DNA of 64,000 nucleotides. It comes from Saccharomonospora piscinae (lineage in GTDB: Bacteria > Actinomycetota > Actinomycetes > Mycobacteriales > Pseudonocardiaceae). Shown piece after piece: positions 44,075 to 52,313 of this stretch. A model generated the notes under the pieces. That model was not told where the DNA came from and searched no databases. It was given only the letters and a program-made list of their open reading frames with translations. The DNA is taken from assembly GCF_005862235.1 (NCBI RefSeq), contig NZ_VCEK01000002.1:830534-894533 (forward strand), in the 5' to 3' direction. Both the position numbers and the translations under genes were made by a program. Each line of letters opens with the position of its first letter. Positions within the stretch are counted from its first letter, which is position 1.

Positions 44075-44998
44075 TCAGTAGTAGTACGGGTAGGGCGTCC
44101 AGTCCGGGTCGCGCTTCTGCAGGAACGCGTCCCGGCCCTCCACCGCCTCGTCCTGGAGATACGCCAGCCGGGTCGTCTCGCCCGCGAACACCTGCTGCCC
44201 GACCAGGCCGTCGTCGATCAGGTTGAACGAGTACTTGAGCATGCGCTGCGCGGTGGGGGACTTGCCCAGCACCTCCCACGCCCACTCCAGCGCCTCGCTC
44301 TCCAGCCGCTCGTGCGGTACCGCGCGGTTCACCGCGCCCATGGCGTGAGCCTCCTCGGCGGTGTAGGCGCGCCCGAGGAAGAAAATCTCCCGCGCGAACT
44401 TCTGCCCGGTCTGCCGTGCCAGGTAGGCCGAGCCGAACCCGCCGTCGAAGGAACCGACGTCGGCGTCGGTCTGCTTGAACCGCGCGTGCTCGGCCGAGGC
44501 CAGCGTGAGGTCGCACACGACGTGCAGCGAGTGGCCGCCGCCCGCGGCCCAGCCGGGCACCACCGCGATCACGACCTTCGGCAGGAACCGGATGAGCCGC
44601 TGCACCTCAAGGATGTGCAACCTGCCCGCCCGCGCCGGGTCGATCGTGTCGGAGGTCTCGCCGTCGGCGTACTGATAGCCGGACCGGCCGCGAATACGCT
44701 GGTCACCACCGGAGCAGAACGCCCAGCCGCCGTCCTTGGGGGAGGGGCCGTTGCCGGTGAGCAGGACGCAACCCACGTCGGAGCTCATCCGGGCGTGGTC
44801 CAGTGCGCGGTACAGCTCGTCGACCGTGTGCGGCCGGAACGCGTTGCGCACCTCCGGCCGGTCGAAGGCCACGCGGACGACGCGCTTGCCGGACCGGGTC
44901 CTCGTCGAGCGGTGGTAGGTGATGTCGGTGAAGTCGAAGCCTTCGACCTCGTCCCATTCCGCGGGGTCGAACAGCTCCGAAACCTGGGCTTCTCGCAC
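44075..44998 (-). CDS. menB: 1,4-dihydroxy-2-naphthoyl-CoA synthase MenB
   Basis: A 307-residue crotonase-fold enzyme closing the naphthoate ring. FCSGGDQRIRG forms the first oxyanion loop; VVPGWAAGGGHSLHVVCDLTLAS and QTDADVGSFDGGFGSAYLARQTG hold the MenB-specific Asp and second loop. The conserved C-terminus ends TPYPYYY. The GTG at 44998 is 7 bases after TATTCT. Upstream codons belong to the divergent menD region. Confidence 0.95.
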   Translation of the reverse strand: MREAQVSELFDPAEWDEVEGFDFTDITYHRSTRTRSGKRVVRVAFDRPEVRNAFRPHTVDELYRALDHARMSSDVGCVLLTGNGPSPKDGGWAFCSGGDQRIRGRSGYQYADGETSDTIDPARAGRLHILEVQRLIRFLPKVVIAVVPGWAAGGGHSLHVVCDLTLASAEHARFKQTDADVGSFDGGFGSAYLARQTGQKFAREIFFLGRAYTAEEAHAMGAVNRAVPHERLESEALEWAWEVLGKSPTAQRMLKYSFNLIDDGLVGQQVFAGETTRLAYLQDEAVEGRDAFLQKRDPDWTPYPYYY

Positions 44999-45005
44999 GC
45001 CTGGG

Positions 45006-45011
45006 AGAATA
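45006..45011 (-). promoter_or_regulatory. -10 box of menB, leaderless
   Basis: TATTCT on the minus strand, 7 bases before the GTG at 44998. It overlaps a plus-strand GAGAAT (45005-45010) that could serve the divergent menD leader ORF. Confidence 0.55.
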
Positions 45012-45017
45012 GGCCGT

Positions 45018-45104
45018 GTGCTCTCACCCTTCGACACCGTGGCGCGCCTGTGGCGGCGAGGGCCGTCACACACCGGCAGCGAGGCCGAGGAGGTCGCCGG
45101 GTGA
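45018..45104 (+). CDS. 28-codon leader ORF coupled to menD
   Basis: It reads MLSPFDTVARLWRRGPSHTG then SEAEEVAG when the GTG at 45018 is the start. The TGA overlaps the menD GTG as GTGA, the coupling arrangement common in this window. GAGAAT lies 7 bases before the GTG, a weak leaderless -10. Without this ORF the transcript would have an untranslated leader of about 80 bases. Whether the peptide is made is unknown. Confidence 0.4.
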   Translation: MLSPFDTVARLWRRGPSHTGSEAEEVAG

Positions 45105-46798
45105 ACCCGTCCACAGCGCAGGCCAGGGTCCTCGTGGACGAGCTGGTGCGCAACACCGTCTCCCACGTGGTGCTGAGCCCCGGCTCCCGCAACGCGCCGC
45201 TGTCGTTCGCGCTGCACGAGGCCGCGACGGCGGGCAGGTTGACGCTGCACGTGCGCATCGACGAGCGCAGCGCGGCGTTCCTCGCGCTCGGGATCGCCGC
45301 CCGCACCGGCCGTCCCGTCCCGGTGGTGTGTACGTCGGGCACGGCGGCGGCGAACTTCCACCCCGCGGTGCTGGAGGCCGACCGGGCCGGAGTGCCGCTG
45401 GTCGTGCTGACCGCCGACCGGCCACCCGAGCTGCGGGCGTCCGGGGCGAACCAGGTGATCGACCAGCGTGAGCTGTACGGCTCCGCCGTGCGGTATTTCG
45501 ACGAACTCGCCGTCGCGGAACGCAGGTCCGGTCAGAACGCCTACTGGCGCAGCCAGATCTGCCGGGTGTGGAACGCGGCCTACGGCGAGTGGCGCAGCGG
45601 TCCCGTGCATCTCAACATCCCGTTCCGCGAACCGCTGGTCCCCGACGGCAGTGCCGGTGACGACGGTGACGGCGAGGACACCACGTGGCCCGAGTCGCTG
45701 GACGGCAGGCCGCGGGGCGCCCGCTGGACGGAGCTGCCGGACTTCGGGGCGCTGCCCTCGTTCGTCGTGCCGTCGGCCCGGCACGGCCTCGTCATCGCCT
45801 GCGACGCGGGTGTGCGGGCCGCGGGGGAGTGGGCGGAGCTGCACGGCTGGCCCGTGGTGTCGGAGACCGGTGGGCTGGGGATCGGCGGCACGACGGCCAT
45901 CGCGGGCGGCGTGTGGCTGCTGGGGTTGGAGGAGTTCCTCACCGAACACACACCGGAGCAGGTGCTGTGCATCGGACGGCCGACCGTGTTCCGTCAGGTG
46001 CAACGGTTGCTGTCCAACACCGACGTCGAGGTCCTGCTCGTGCGGCCCGACTCGGACTGGCCAGCCCCGGCGCACAACGTCCGGCAGGTGGGGCAGTGGT
46101 TCGACGAACCCACCAAACCCGCCGATCCGGAGTGGCTGCTGAAGTGGCGCCGCGCCGACGCCGCCGCCACCGCGGCGGTGCGCGACACGCTGGCCGCGCA
46201 GCCGTGGCCCAGCGGACTGAGCGTCGCGAGCGAGCTGGCCGCGTGCCTGCCCGCCGACTCGCTGCTGGTGGTCGGCTCCTCCAACCCGACCCGGGACGTC
46301 GCGCTGGCCGGGGTGCGCAGGCCCGACGTCCTGGTACACCGCAACCGCGGGGTCGCGGGCATCGACGGGACGCTGTCCACCGCGATCGGGGCCGCCACGG
46401 TGCATCCGGGGCCGTCGTACGCGTTCGTCGGCGACCTGACCTTCCTGCACGACCTCAACGGCCTGCTCACCGGGCAGGCCGAGACCAGGCCGGACCTGAC
46501 GATCGTGGTGCTCAACGACGACGGTGGCGGCATCTTCTCGCTGCTGGAACAGGGCGAGCAGCAGCACAGCGGCAGTTTCGAACGGATCTTCGGCACCCCG
46601 CACGGGGCGGATCTGTCGGCGTTGTGCGCGGGCTACGGCGTGCCGCACACGCTCGCGTCGTCGCGCGTGGCGCTGCGGGAGGCGCTGCGCCCGGAGCCGG
46701 GCCTGCGGGTGGTGGAGGTCCGGGCCGACCGCTCGGGCCACCGGGACCTGCACGCGCGGCTGCGCGCGGCCGTCGCCAGGTCGGTGGGCGCCCGATAG
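45101..46798 (+). CDS. menD: SEPHCHC synthase MenD
   Basis: A 565-residue thiamine-diphosphate enzyme adding 2-oxoglutarate to isochorismate. VVLSPGSRNAPLSFALHEA and RIDERSAAFLALGIAARTGRPV form the substrate and ThDP domain. VVCTSGTAAANFHPAVLEA and the cofactor motif VGDLTFLHDLNGLL ... VVLNDDGGGIF follow. GAGGAGG lies upstream of the GTG. The gene is divergent from menB. Confidence 0.95.
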   Translation: MNPSTAQARVLVDELVRNTVSHVVLSPGSRNAPLSFALHEAATAGRLTLHVRIDERSAAFLALGIAARTGRPVPVVCTSGTAAANFHPAVLEADRAGVPLVVLTADRPPELRASGANQVIDQRELYGSAVRYFDELAVAERRSGQNAYWRSQICRVWNAAYGEWRSGPVHLNIPFREPLVPDGSAGDDGDGEDTTWPESLDGRPRGARWTELPDFGALPSFVVPSARHGLVIACDAGVRAAGEWAELHGWPVVSETGGLGIGGTTAIAGGVWLLGLEEFLTEHTPEQVLCIGRPTVFRQVQRLLSNTDVEVLLVRPDSDWPAPAHNVRQVGQWFDEPTKPADPEWLLKWRRADAAATAAVRDTLAAQPWPSGLSVASELAACLPADSLLVVGSSNPTRDVALAGVRRPDVLVHRNRGVAGIDGTLSTAIGAATVHPGPSYAFVGDLTFLHDLNGLLTGQAETRPDLTIVVLNDDGGGIFSLLEQGEQQHSGSFERIFGTPHGADLSALCAGYGVPHTLASSRVALREALRPEPGLRVVEVRADRSGHRDLHARLRAAVARSVGAR

Positions 46799-46853
46799 GG
46801 TGCTCCGCCCGCCTCGCCGACCAACGTCCGTGTTCGGAAAGTGCCGACGGCGC

Positions 46854-46859
46854 TACCTT
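46854..46859 (+). promoter_or_regulatory. -10 box of the M1 peptidase gene, leaderless
   Basis: TACCTT, 8 bases before the ATG at 46868. Confidence 0.45.
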
Positions 46860-46867
46860 TCGTGAGC

Positions 46868-48385
46868 ATGCGTATTCGAACCCGAGCATGCCTGCGCGGT
46901 GCCGCGGCCGGGCTGGCCACCGTGTTGCTCGCCGGCACGGCGAGCGCGGCGCCCGCAAACCCCTCCAATCCCGGAGCACCCGGCGTCGGCGACCCTTACT
47001 ACCCCGGTGACGGCAACGGTGGCTACGACGTCACCCACTACGACATCCGGCTGACCTACGAGCCGGACACCGACCGGCTGTCCGGAACCACCACGCTGCT
47101 CGCCACCCCCACCACCGACCTCACCAGCTTCAACCTCGACTTCGCCCTCGACGTGGAGTCGGTGCGGGTGGCCCACCGCCCCGCCGAGGTGACCCGGGCC
47201 GAGGACGACCCCACCGAGGTCGTGGTGACGCCCCGCCGCCCGCTGCGGGAGGGCACGCCGGTGCCGGTCGTCGTGCGGTACGCCGACACCCCGTCGGAGG
47301 TCGAGGTGGACGGCCGCACGGCGTGGAAGCGCACCGAGACGGGTGCGCTGGCGGTCGACCAGCCCCACATCGCCGAGTGGTGGTTCCCGTCCAACGACCA
47401 CCCCACCGACAAGGCGACCTTCGACGTGTCGGTGGCGGTGCCCGACGACGTCTCGGCGCTGTCGAACGGGGTGCTCGCGAGCCGGACCCCGCAGCGGGCC
47501 GGATGGACGCGGTGGAACTGGCGCAGCACCCAGCCCCAGGCCACTTACCTCGCGTTCCTCGCCGTCGGCGACTACGACGTACGCCACGCCACCACCCCGA
47601 GCGGGCTGCCGATGACCAACGCCTACGACACCGGGCTCGCCGCCGCCGACCGCGCGGCGGCCGAGGCGAGTGTCGAACGCACCCCCGAGGTCGTCGAGTT
47701 CCTGGAGGAGTCGTTCGGCCCCTACCCGTTCGAGGCGCTGGGCGGGGTCGTGACGAACGGGCTGGGCTTCGCGCTGGAGAACCAGACCCGCTCGGTCTAC
47801 GACGCGGGCTTCTTCCGCTACGGCTCCAACCTGTCGGTCGTGGTCCACGAGAACGCCCACCAGTGGTTCGGCGACTCGGTGGCGGTGGCGGGCTGGGACG
47901 ACATCTGGCTCAACGAGGGCTTCGCCACCTACGCGGAGTACCTGTGGTCGGAGCACGCGGGCGAGGGCACCGCGGCCGAGCTGGCGCAGTACGTCTACGA
48001 CTCGATCCCGGCCGACGACCCGTTCTGGCGGGTGACGCCCGGTGACCCCGGCGCGGAGCACCAGTTCCATCCCGCTGTGTACGACCGGGGAGCGCTGGCG
48101 GCCCACGCGCTGCGCACCGCCGTCGGCGACGACGTGTTCTTCGAGCTGCTGCGCACGTGGCTGGACGAGCGCCAGGGCGGCCACGGCAGTATCGAGGAGT
48201 TCGCCGCGCTGGCCGAACGGCTTTCCGGTGAGCGGCTCGACCCGGTGTTCGACACCTGGCTGTTCACCCCGGAAAAGCCCGGGTCCGGACCGAACGGCGC
48301 CGCGTCGCGCGCGACGGCGGGTGTCGCCGAACCGGAGTCCTACCGCGAGATCGCCTTCACTCACCGGCAGCTGGCACGCCACTGA
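46868..48385 (+). CDS. Secreted M1-family metallopeptidase
   Basis: A 505-residue protein with a signal peptide (basic MRIRTRACLRG, then a hydrophobic stretch to TASA) and an M1 gluzincin domain. Zinc ligands are His327 and His331 of HENAH and Glu350 of NEGFATYAEY. The exopeptidase motif usually GxMEN reads GFALEN, so aminopeptidase specificity may differ. It is shorter than full M1 aminopeptidases and lacks the C-terminal helical domain. The secreted form probably trims extracellular peptides. Confidence 0.88.
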   Translation: MRIRTRACLRGAAAGLATVLLAGTASAAPANPSNPGAPGVGDPYYPGDGNGGYDVTHYDIRLTYEPDTDRLSGTTTLLATPTTDLTSFNLDFALDVESVRVAHRPAEVTRAEDDPTEVVVTPRRPLREGTPVPVVVRYADTPSEVEVDGRTAWKRTETGALAVDQPHIAEWWFPSNDHPTDKATFDVSVAVPDDVSALSNGVLASRTPQRAGWTRWNWRSTQPQATYLAFLAVGDYDVRHATTPSGLPMTNAYDTGLAAADRAAAEASVERTPEVVEFLEESFGPYPFEALGGVVTNGLGFALENQTRSVYDAGFFRYGSNLSVVVHENAHQWFGDSVAVAGWDDIWLNEGFATYAEYLWSEHAGEGTAAELAQYVYDSIPADDPFWRVTPGDPGAEHQFHPAVYDRGALAAHALRTAVGDDVFFELLRTWLDERQGGHGSIEEFAALAERLSGERLDPVFDTWLFTPEKPGSGPNGAASRATAGVAEPESYREIAFTHRQLARH

Positions 48386-48397
48386 CGAGCAGGTCGA

Positions 48398-48403
48398 TAT
48401 GCT
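48398..48403 (+). promoter_or_regulatory. -10 box of the DUF3592-like gene, leaderless
   Basis: TATGCT, 6 bases before the GTG at 48410. Confidence 0.5.
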
Positions 48404-48409
48404 CGCCCT

Positions 48410-48913
48410 GTGACGAGCGGCGACCACCCCGAGCGAGGCACGGCCACCACGGCCGCCACGTTCACCGCCCGGCGCGTCCACGCGCTGCGGATCGGTGTGT
48501 GGACCGCGCTCGGGGTGGCGTCGGTCATCACGTTGCTGGGTGTGGTGCTCGTGCTGGGAGCACTGCGCAACGACCAGCTGATCGCCGACAATCGGGGCAT
48601 GGCCACGGCGCAGGTGGAGCAGGTCATGTTCAACCGCACCCTGATCCGCTACGAGACCCCGGACGGCGTGATGCACAGTCCCGAGAACGGGGTGCTCTAT
48701 CCCGACGGCCTCGTGGCGGGCCAGCTGGTGCGCATCGAGTACGACACCACGGACCCGGAGCTCGCGAAGATCGCCGGGCGCACGTGGCTGCTGACGTTGC
48801 TGCCCGTGTCGACCACCGTGTTGGCGACCTGGCTGATCGCCGCTCCGCTGGTGTGGTGGCAGCGGTCCCGGCTGCGCGCTCTGCGACCCCGGCAGGACGA
48901 ACCCGGCCCCTGA
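48410..48913 (+). CDS. DUF3592-like two-helix membrane protein (Rv0556-like)
   Basis: A 167-residue protein: one helix near 30-50, an outer domain with AQVEQVMFNRTLIRYETPDG and GQLVRIEYDTTDPELAKIAGR, and a second helix near 125-145. The 'YDP/YDTTDP' ending of the outer domain is typical of DUF3592. Rv0556 occupies the same place downstream of menD. Converges with the inositol-phosphatase-like gene. Function unknown. Confidence 0.75.
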   Translation: MTSGDHPERGTATTAATFTARRVHALRIGVWTALGVASVITLLGVVLVLGALRNDQLIADNRGMATAQVEQVMFNRTLIRYETPDGVMHSPENGVLYPDGLVAGQLVRIEYDTTDPELAKIAGRTWLLTLLPVSTTVLATWLIAAPLVWWQRSRLRALRPRQDEPGP

Positions 48914-48917
48914 CGCC

Positions 48918-49724
48918 TCACGTGGCCAGCCAGGCCGCCACCTCCCCAGCCACGCCCGGCGCCGCGACCAGCAGTCCGTCGCCCGGCGTGGCCACCACCG
49001 CTCCGGTCTCGACGGCCAGCGCGAGCGCACCCGCCACCACGGGTTCGCGGTAGCGGGGCAGCACCGCCGCGGCGGCGCGCCCCAATGCCACCTGCGTCAC
49101 CGCCGTCGCCGCCGAGCCCAGCACCCGCACCGCGGCACCGGCCCCGGTCGCACGCCGGACGAACTCGGCAGGACCCGGCACCGGAGGAACCCCGCCGTCC
49201 GCGAACTCGGTACACACGAGCGCCCCCGCGAGCGCGGTGCCACCGGCCGCGCCGCCGTGGTGGCGGGACACCCGCACCGGACCGTCCTCGGTGCGCACTC
49301 CCCGGCCCCGCGCGGCGGCGTAGCTCCGCCCGGCAGCCGGGTCGGCCACCACTCCCACGACAGGCCCCGTGCGGTCCACGAGCGCGAGACTGTAGGCGTA
49401 GCCGGGCAGCCCCGCGAAGTAGTTGGCCCTGCCGTCGAGGGCGGCGACCAGCCAGCGATACGGCGTGGACGGTGCGGGGTCGCCGGTGACCGGGATGCCG
49501 GGGAACTCGGCGGACAGCACCCGCCGGGTGTGGCGTTCGAGGGTGGCGCCGGTGTCGCGCACCCACGCGAACGGCGAGTCCCCGCCGTCGGCCCCGGCCG
49601 CGCGGCCCGCCGTCGCGGCGAGGACGTCGCCCGCGTCTCCCGCGAGCCGGACGGCGACCTCCAGGGCACGGGACACGAGGCCGTCATCGAGGGGCCGGGC
49701 CGGTGACGGCGAGGGAGGGGCCAT
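48918..49724 (-). CDS. Inositol monophosphatase-fold protein with degraded metal site
   Basis: A 268-residue IMPase-like protein. The overall order is recognisable: a region where GEE should be reads PVTGDP, the DPxDGTxNF block reads [23 protein letters not shown], and the closing WDxAA block is [11 protein letters not shown]. Several metal ligands are therefore missing or replaced. It may bind but not hydrolyse, or use another substrate. Start at ATG 49724; divergent from menG. Confidence 0.65.
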   Translation of the reverse strand: MAPPSPSPARPLDDGLVSRALEVAVRLAGDAGDVLAATAGRAAGADGGDSPFAWVRDTGATLERHTRRVLSAEFPGIPVTGDPAPSTPYRWLVAALDGRANYFAGLPGYAYSLALVDRTGPVVGVVADPAAGRSYAAARGRGVRTEDGPVRVSRHHGGAAGGTALAGALVCTEFADGGVPPVPGPAEFVRRATGAGAAVRVLGSAATAVTQVALGRAAAAVLPRYREPVVAGALALAVETGAVVATPGDGLLVAAPGVAGEVAAWLAT

Positions 49725-49893
49725 GCCGGTCCAGCGTGGCCCGCACGGGTGTCCGCCGTGCGACACCGAGGTGACACCCCGGCGCGACCGGCGTGAACGT
49801 TGCGGCCCGCGTTCGCCCGCACGGGTGAACGCCGTGCTCGCCACCGTCGAGCGACGGCGTGGCAGTCTCACCGGAGACGCCGGACGGGCCGAC

Positions 49894-49899
49894 TACACT
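49894..49899 (+). promoter_or_regulatory. -10 box of menG, leaderless
   Basis: TACACT, 6 bases before the ATG at 49906. Confidence 0.55.
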
Positions 49900-49905
49900 C
49901 CCGGC

Positions 49906-50604
49906 ATGGCCCGAGCGAGCCTCGACAAGGACCCAGCCGACGTCGCGGCGATGTTCGACGGCGTCGCCCACCGCTACGACCGCGCGAACTCCGTGATGAC
50001 GTTCGGCTTCGACCGCCGCTGGCGCGTCACCACCGGCAGGGCGCTCGACGCCCGGCCCGGGGAGAAGGTGCTCGACCTGGCGGCGGGCACGGGCGTGTCC
50101 ACGGAGGAGTACGCCAGGGGCGGGGCGTGGTGCGTGGCCGCCGACTTCTCGCTCGGGATGCTGCGCGGCGGCAGGCACCGGAACGTGCCGATGGTGGCCG
50201 CCGACGCGCTGCGGCTGCCGTTCGCCGACGGGGTCTTCGACGCGGTCACGATCACCTTCGGGCTCCGCAACTTCGTCGACACCCGTGCGGCGCTCGCCGA
50301 GATCGCCAGGGTGGTGCGACCCGGCGGCAGGCTCGTGGTCTGCGAGGTGTCGACGCCCACCTTCGGGCCGATCCGCTACGTCTACCGGCGGTTCGCGCTG
50401 CGGCTGATGACGTGGTTCGGCCGCAGGGTGTCGTCCAATCCGGACGCCTACTCGTACCTGTTCGAATCGATGCTCACCTGGCCGGCCCAGCGGCGGCTCG
50501 CCGAGATCATCGCCGACTCCGGCTGGAAGAGCGTCGAGTGGATGAACGTCACATTCGGCGTGGTGGCCATCCACCGCGCATGGAAGCCACACGCCGACTC
50601 GTAG
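49906..50604 (+). CDS. menG: Demethylmenaquinone methyltransferase MenG/UbiE
   Basis: A 232-residue SAM methyltransferase finishing menaquinone. [24 protein letters not shown] opens the family; [13 protein letters not shown] is motif I; the UbiE signatures are [12 protein letters not shown] and the late [22 protein letters not shown] followed by [14 protein letters not shown]. Start at ATG 49906, six bases after TACACT. The menaquinone reductase gene follows after 9 bases. Confidence 0.94.
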   Translation: MARASLDKDPADVAAMFDGVAHRYDRANSVMTFGFDRRWRVTTGRALDARPGEKVLDLAAGTGVSTEEYARGGAWCVAADFSLGMLRGGRHRNVPMVAADALRLPFADGVFDAVTITFGLRNFVDTRAALAEIARVVRPGGRLVVCEVSTPTFGPIRYVYRRFALRLMTWFGRRVSSNPDAYSYLFESMLTWPAQRRLAEIIADSGWKSVEWMNVTFGVVAIHRAWKPHADS

Positions 50605-50607
50605 ACT
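50602..50607 (+). promoter_or_regulatory. -10 box using the menG stop codon
   Basis: TAGACT; its first three bases are the menG TAG stop. It lies 6 bases before the ATG at 50614. Confidence 0.5.
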
Positions 50608-50613
50608 CGCGGC

Positions 50614-51888
50614 ATGACTCACGACGCCGAGGTCATCGTCGTCGGCGCGGGCCCGGCGGGCTCCACGGCGGCCACCTATCTCGCCCGCGCGGGCGTCGAC
50701 GTACTCCTGCTGGAGAAGACGAGCTTCCCGCGCGAGAAGGTGTGCGGTGACGGGCTGACGCCCCGGGGGGTGAAGCAGCTCATCGACCTCGGTATCGACA
50801 CGAGCCCGGAGGCGGGCTGGGTCCACAGCAGGGGACTGCGCATCCTCACCGGGGACCTGACGCTGGAACTCGACTGGCCGGAGCTGACCGCCTACCCGCC
50901 CTACGGCGTGGCGCGCACGCGCCAGGACTTCGACGACCTGCTCGCCAGAACGGCGGTGAAGGCGGGGGCGCGGCTGCGCGAACGCACCACGGTGACCGGC
51001 GCGATCACGGACGAGCGCACCGGCAGGGTCGTCGGCGTCGAGGCGAAGGAGGGCCCCGACCGCAGGCCGGTCCGCTACCGCGCGCCGCTGGTGCTGGCGT
51101 GTGACGGGGTCTCGGCGCGGCTGGCGCTGTCCGTCGGGATCGCCAAGCACGACAAGCGCCCCATGGGCGTCGCGGTCCGCCGGTACTACCGCAGCCCCCG
51201 GCACGACGACGCCTACATCGAGGGGCACCTGGAGCTGTGGGATCGCAGCGATCCCCGCGAACCGAAGCTGCTGCCCGGCTACGGCTGGGCCTTCCCGCTG
51301 GGCGACGGCACCGTGAACGTCGGGCTCGGCATGCTGTCCACGTCGAAGTCGTTCCGCAGCATCGACTACCGGTCGCTGCTGCGTTCGTGGCTCGACTCGA
51401 CTCCGCAGGAGTGGGGATACCGCGAGGACAACGCCGTGGGCCGCATCGGTGGGGCCGGGATTCCGATGGGCTTCAACCGCACCCCGCACTACCGCGACGG
51501 GCTGCTGTTGCTCGGCGACGCGGGCGGCATGGTGAGCCCCTTCAACGGCGAGGGCATCGCGGCGGCGATGGAGTCGGCGCGTGCCGCGTCGGAACACGTG
51601 GTGCAGGCACTGGCCCGGCCCGAGGGGGCCTCGCGGGAGCGCGCGTTGCACGGGTACCCGCGCGCGGTCGCCGAGGCGATGGGCGGCTACTACCGGCTCG
51701 GCAACCTGTTCGCGAAGGCCATCGGACACCCGAAGGTGATGCGGGTGGCCACGAAGTACGGGCTCAGGGTGAAGCCGTTGATCCCGCTGGTGTTCAAGGG
51801 CCTGTCCGGTTGCTACGACCCGAAGGGCGGCGACGCCGTGGACCGGCTCGTGGCGACGCTGTCGAAGGTGACACCGACCCCGCGCTGA
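50614..51888 (+). CDS. menJ: Geranylgeranyl reductase family protein, menaquinone reductase MenJ-like
   Basis: A 424-residue flavoenzyme. The FAD motif VIVVGAGPAGSTAATYLARAG is N-terminal; KVCGDGLTPRGVKQL and the late LLLGDAGGMVSPFNGEGIAAAMESA are the geranylgeranyl-reductase signatures. In M. tuberculosis the relative (Rv0561c, MenJ) saturates one isoprene unit of menaquinone, and neighbouring menG supports this role here. The ATG is 6 bases after a -10 box and has no Shine-Dalgarno sequence. Confidence 0.88.
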   Translation: MTHDAEVIVVGAGPAGSTAATYLARAGVDVLLLEKTSFPREKVCGDGLTPRGVKQLIDLGIDTSPEAGWVHSRGLRILTGDLTLELDWPELTAYPPYGVARTRQDFDDLLARTAVKAGARLRERTTVTGAITDERTGRVVGVEAKEGPDRRPVRYRAPLVLACDGVSARLALSVGIAKHDKRPMGVAVRRYYRSPRHDDAYIEGHLELWDRSDPREPKLLPGYGWAFPLGDGTVNVGLGMLSTSKSFRSIDYRSLLRSWLDSTPQEWGYREDNAVGRIGGAGIPMGFNRTPHYRDGLLLLGDAGGMVSPFNGEGIAAAMESARAASEHVVQALARPEGASRERALHGYPRAVAEAMGGYYRLGNLFAKAIGHPKVMRVATKYGLRVKPLIPLVFKGLSGCYDPKGGDAVDRLVATLSKVTPTPR

Positions 51889-51916
51889 CCGGCCGGCCAG
51901 CCAGTGGGAAACATCA

Positions 51917-51932
51917 CAGTACGTCCGTACTG
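51917..51932. promoter_or_regulatory. Operator-like palindrome after menJ
   Basis: CAGTACG-TC-CGTACTG, a perfect 7-base inverted repeat with a 2-base centre, 28 bases past the menJ stop and about 140 bases upstream of the nuo promoter. Too short a loop for a terminator; it looks like a dimeric repressor site. No regulator gene is adjacent. Confidence 0.45.
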
Positions 51933-52069
51933 AAAGGCGCCCGCCGCCGGTCCGGAGTCGGCTTTGCCCAGCTCTGCCCGGTGCCCTCGCGATACGCGGG
52001 CAGTGCCCAACGTTCGTGAGCGCGCGCGGGTTCCTTCGGGGGGCTAGCGACAACGTGTGAGGTGCGTCT

Positions 52070-52075
52070 TACACT
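52070..52075 (+). promoter_or_regulatory. Probable -10 box of the nuo operon
   Basis: TACACT; transcription would start about 52082, just before the first Rex operator, giving a leader near 230 bases. A second possibility is TTGTGA of the first operator as -35 with CAGCAT (52110-52115) as -10, spaced 17. Confidence 0.45.
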
Positions 52076-52086
52076 GCACCCATGTT

Positions 52087-52104
52087 TTGTGAAGGGCTTC
52101 ACAA
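52087..52104. promoter_or_regulatory. Rex operator 1 of nuo
   Basis: TTGTGAAGGGCTTCACAA, a full match to TTGTGAA-N4-TTCACAA with perfect dyad arms. Confidence 0.88.
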
Positions 52105-52118
52105 CCGCGCAGCATCGT

Positions 52119-52136
52119 TTGTGAACTCTTTCACAA
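52119..52136. promoter_or_regulatory. Rex operator 2 of nuo
   Basis: TTGTGAACTCTTTCACAA, again a full match. Its start is 32 bases from that of operator 1, about three helical turns, so two Rex dimers would bind on the same face of the DNA. Confidence 0.88.
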
Positions 52137-52313
52137 GCAGGGTCGGTTGCGTCGGGTGTGACAGAGGTGGTCGAGGACACAAGGTAAGGCGGTCCTTATC
52201 CACAGGGGTCCCAGGTAGGTCCCTTAGGGTCTCGCCACGGTGAGTGTTCAGGCAGTAGTCAGCAGTCTCGACCATGTCCGTTACGCAGCGGCGCGTGAAA
52301 GGATGGTGCCGCA

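Larger units (their letters stand above)
51889..52313. other. 425-base regulatory region before nuoA
   Basis: No gene fits. It contains a 16-base palindrome (51917-51932), a promoter-like TACACT (52070-52075) and two Rex operators (52087-52104, 52119-52136). A long leader follows with a bulged hairpin GGTAAGG/CCTTATCC around 52182-52201. AAAGGATG lies 8 to 10 bases before the nuoA GTG. Confidence 0.7.

Noticed and set aside
45018-46753. Very long open frame on the minus strand opposite menD, continuous with menB
   Set aside because: The frame is open because of high GC; menB has a clear GTG start and promoter at 44998, and the opposite-strand sequence has no recognisable domains while menD does.
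52060-52085. A leaderless gene starting at ATG 52082 after TACACT
   Set aside because: The frame after that ATG runs through the Rex operators and ends quickly without protein-like sequence; the box fits better as the nuo promoter.
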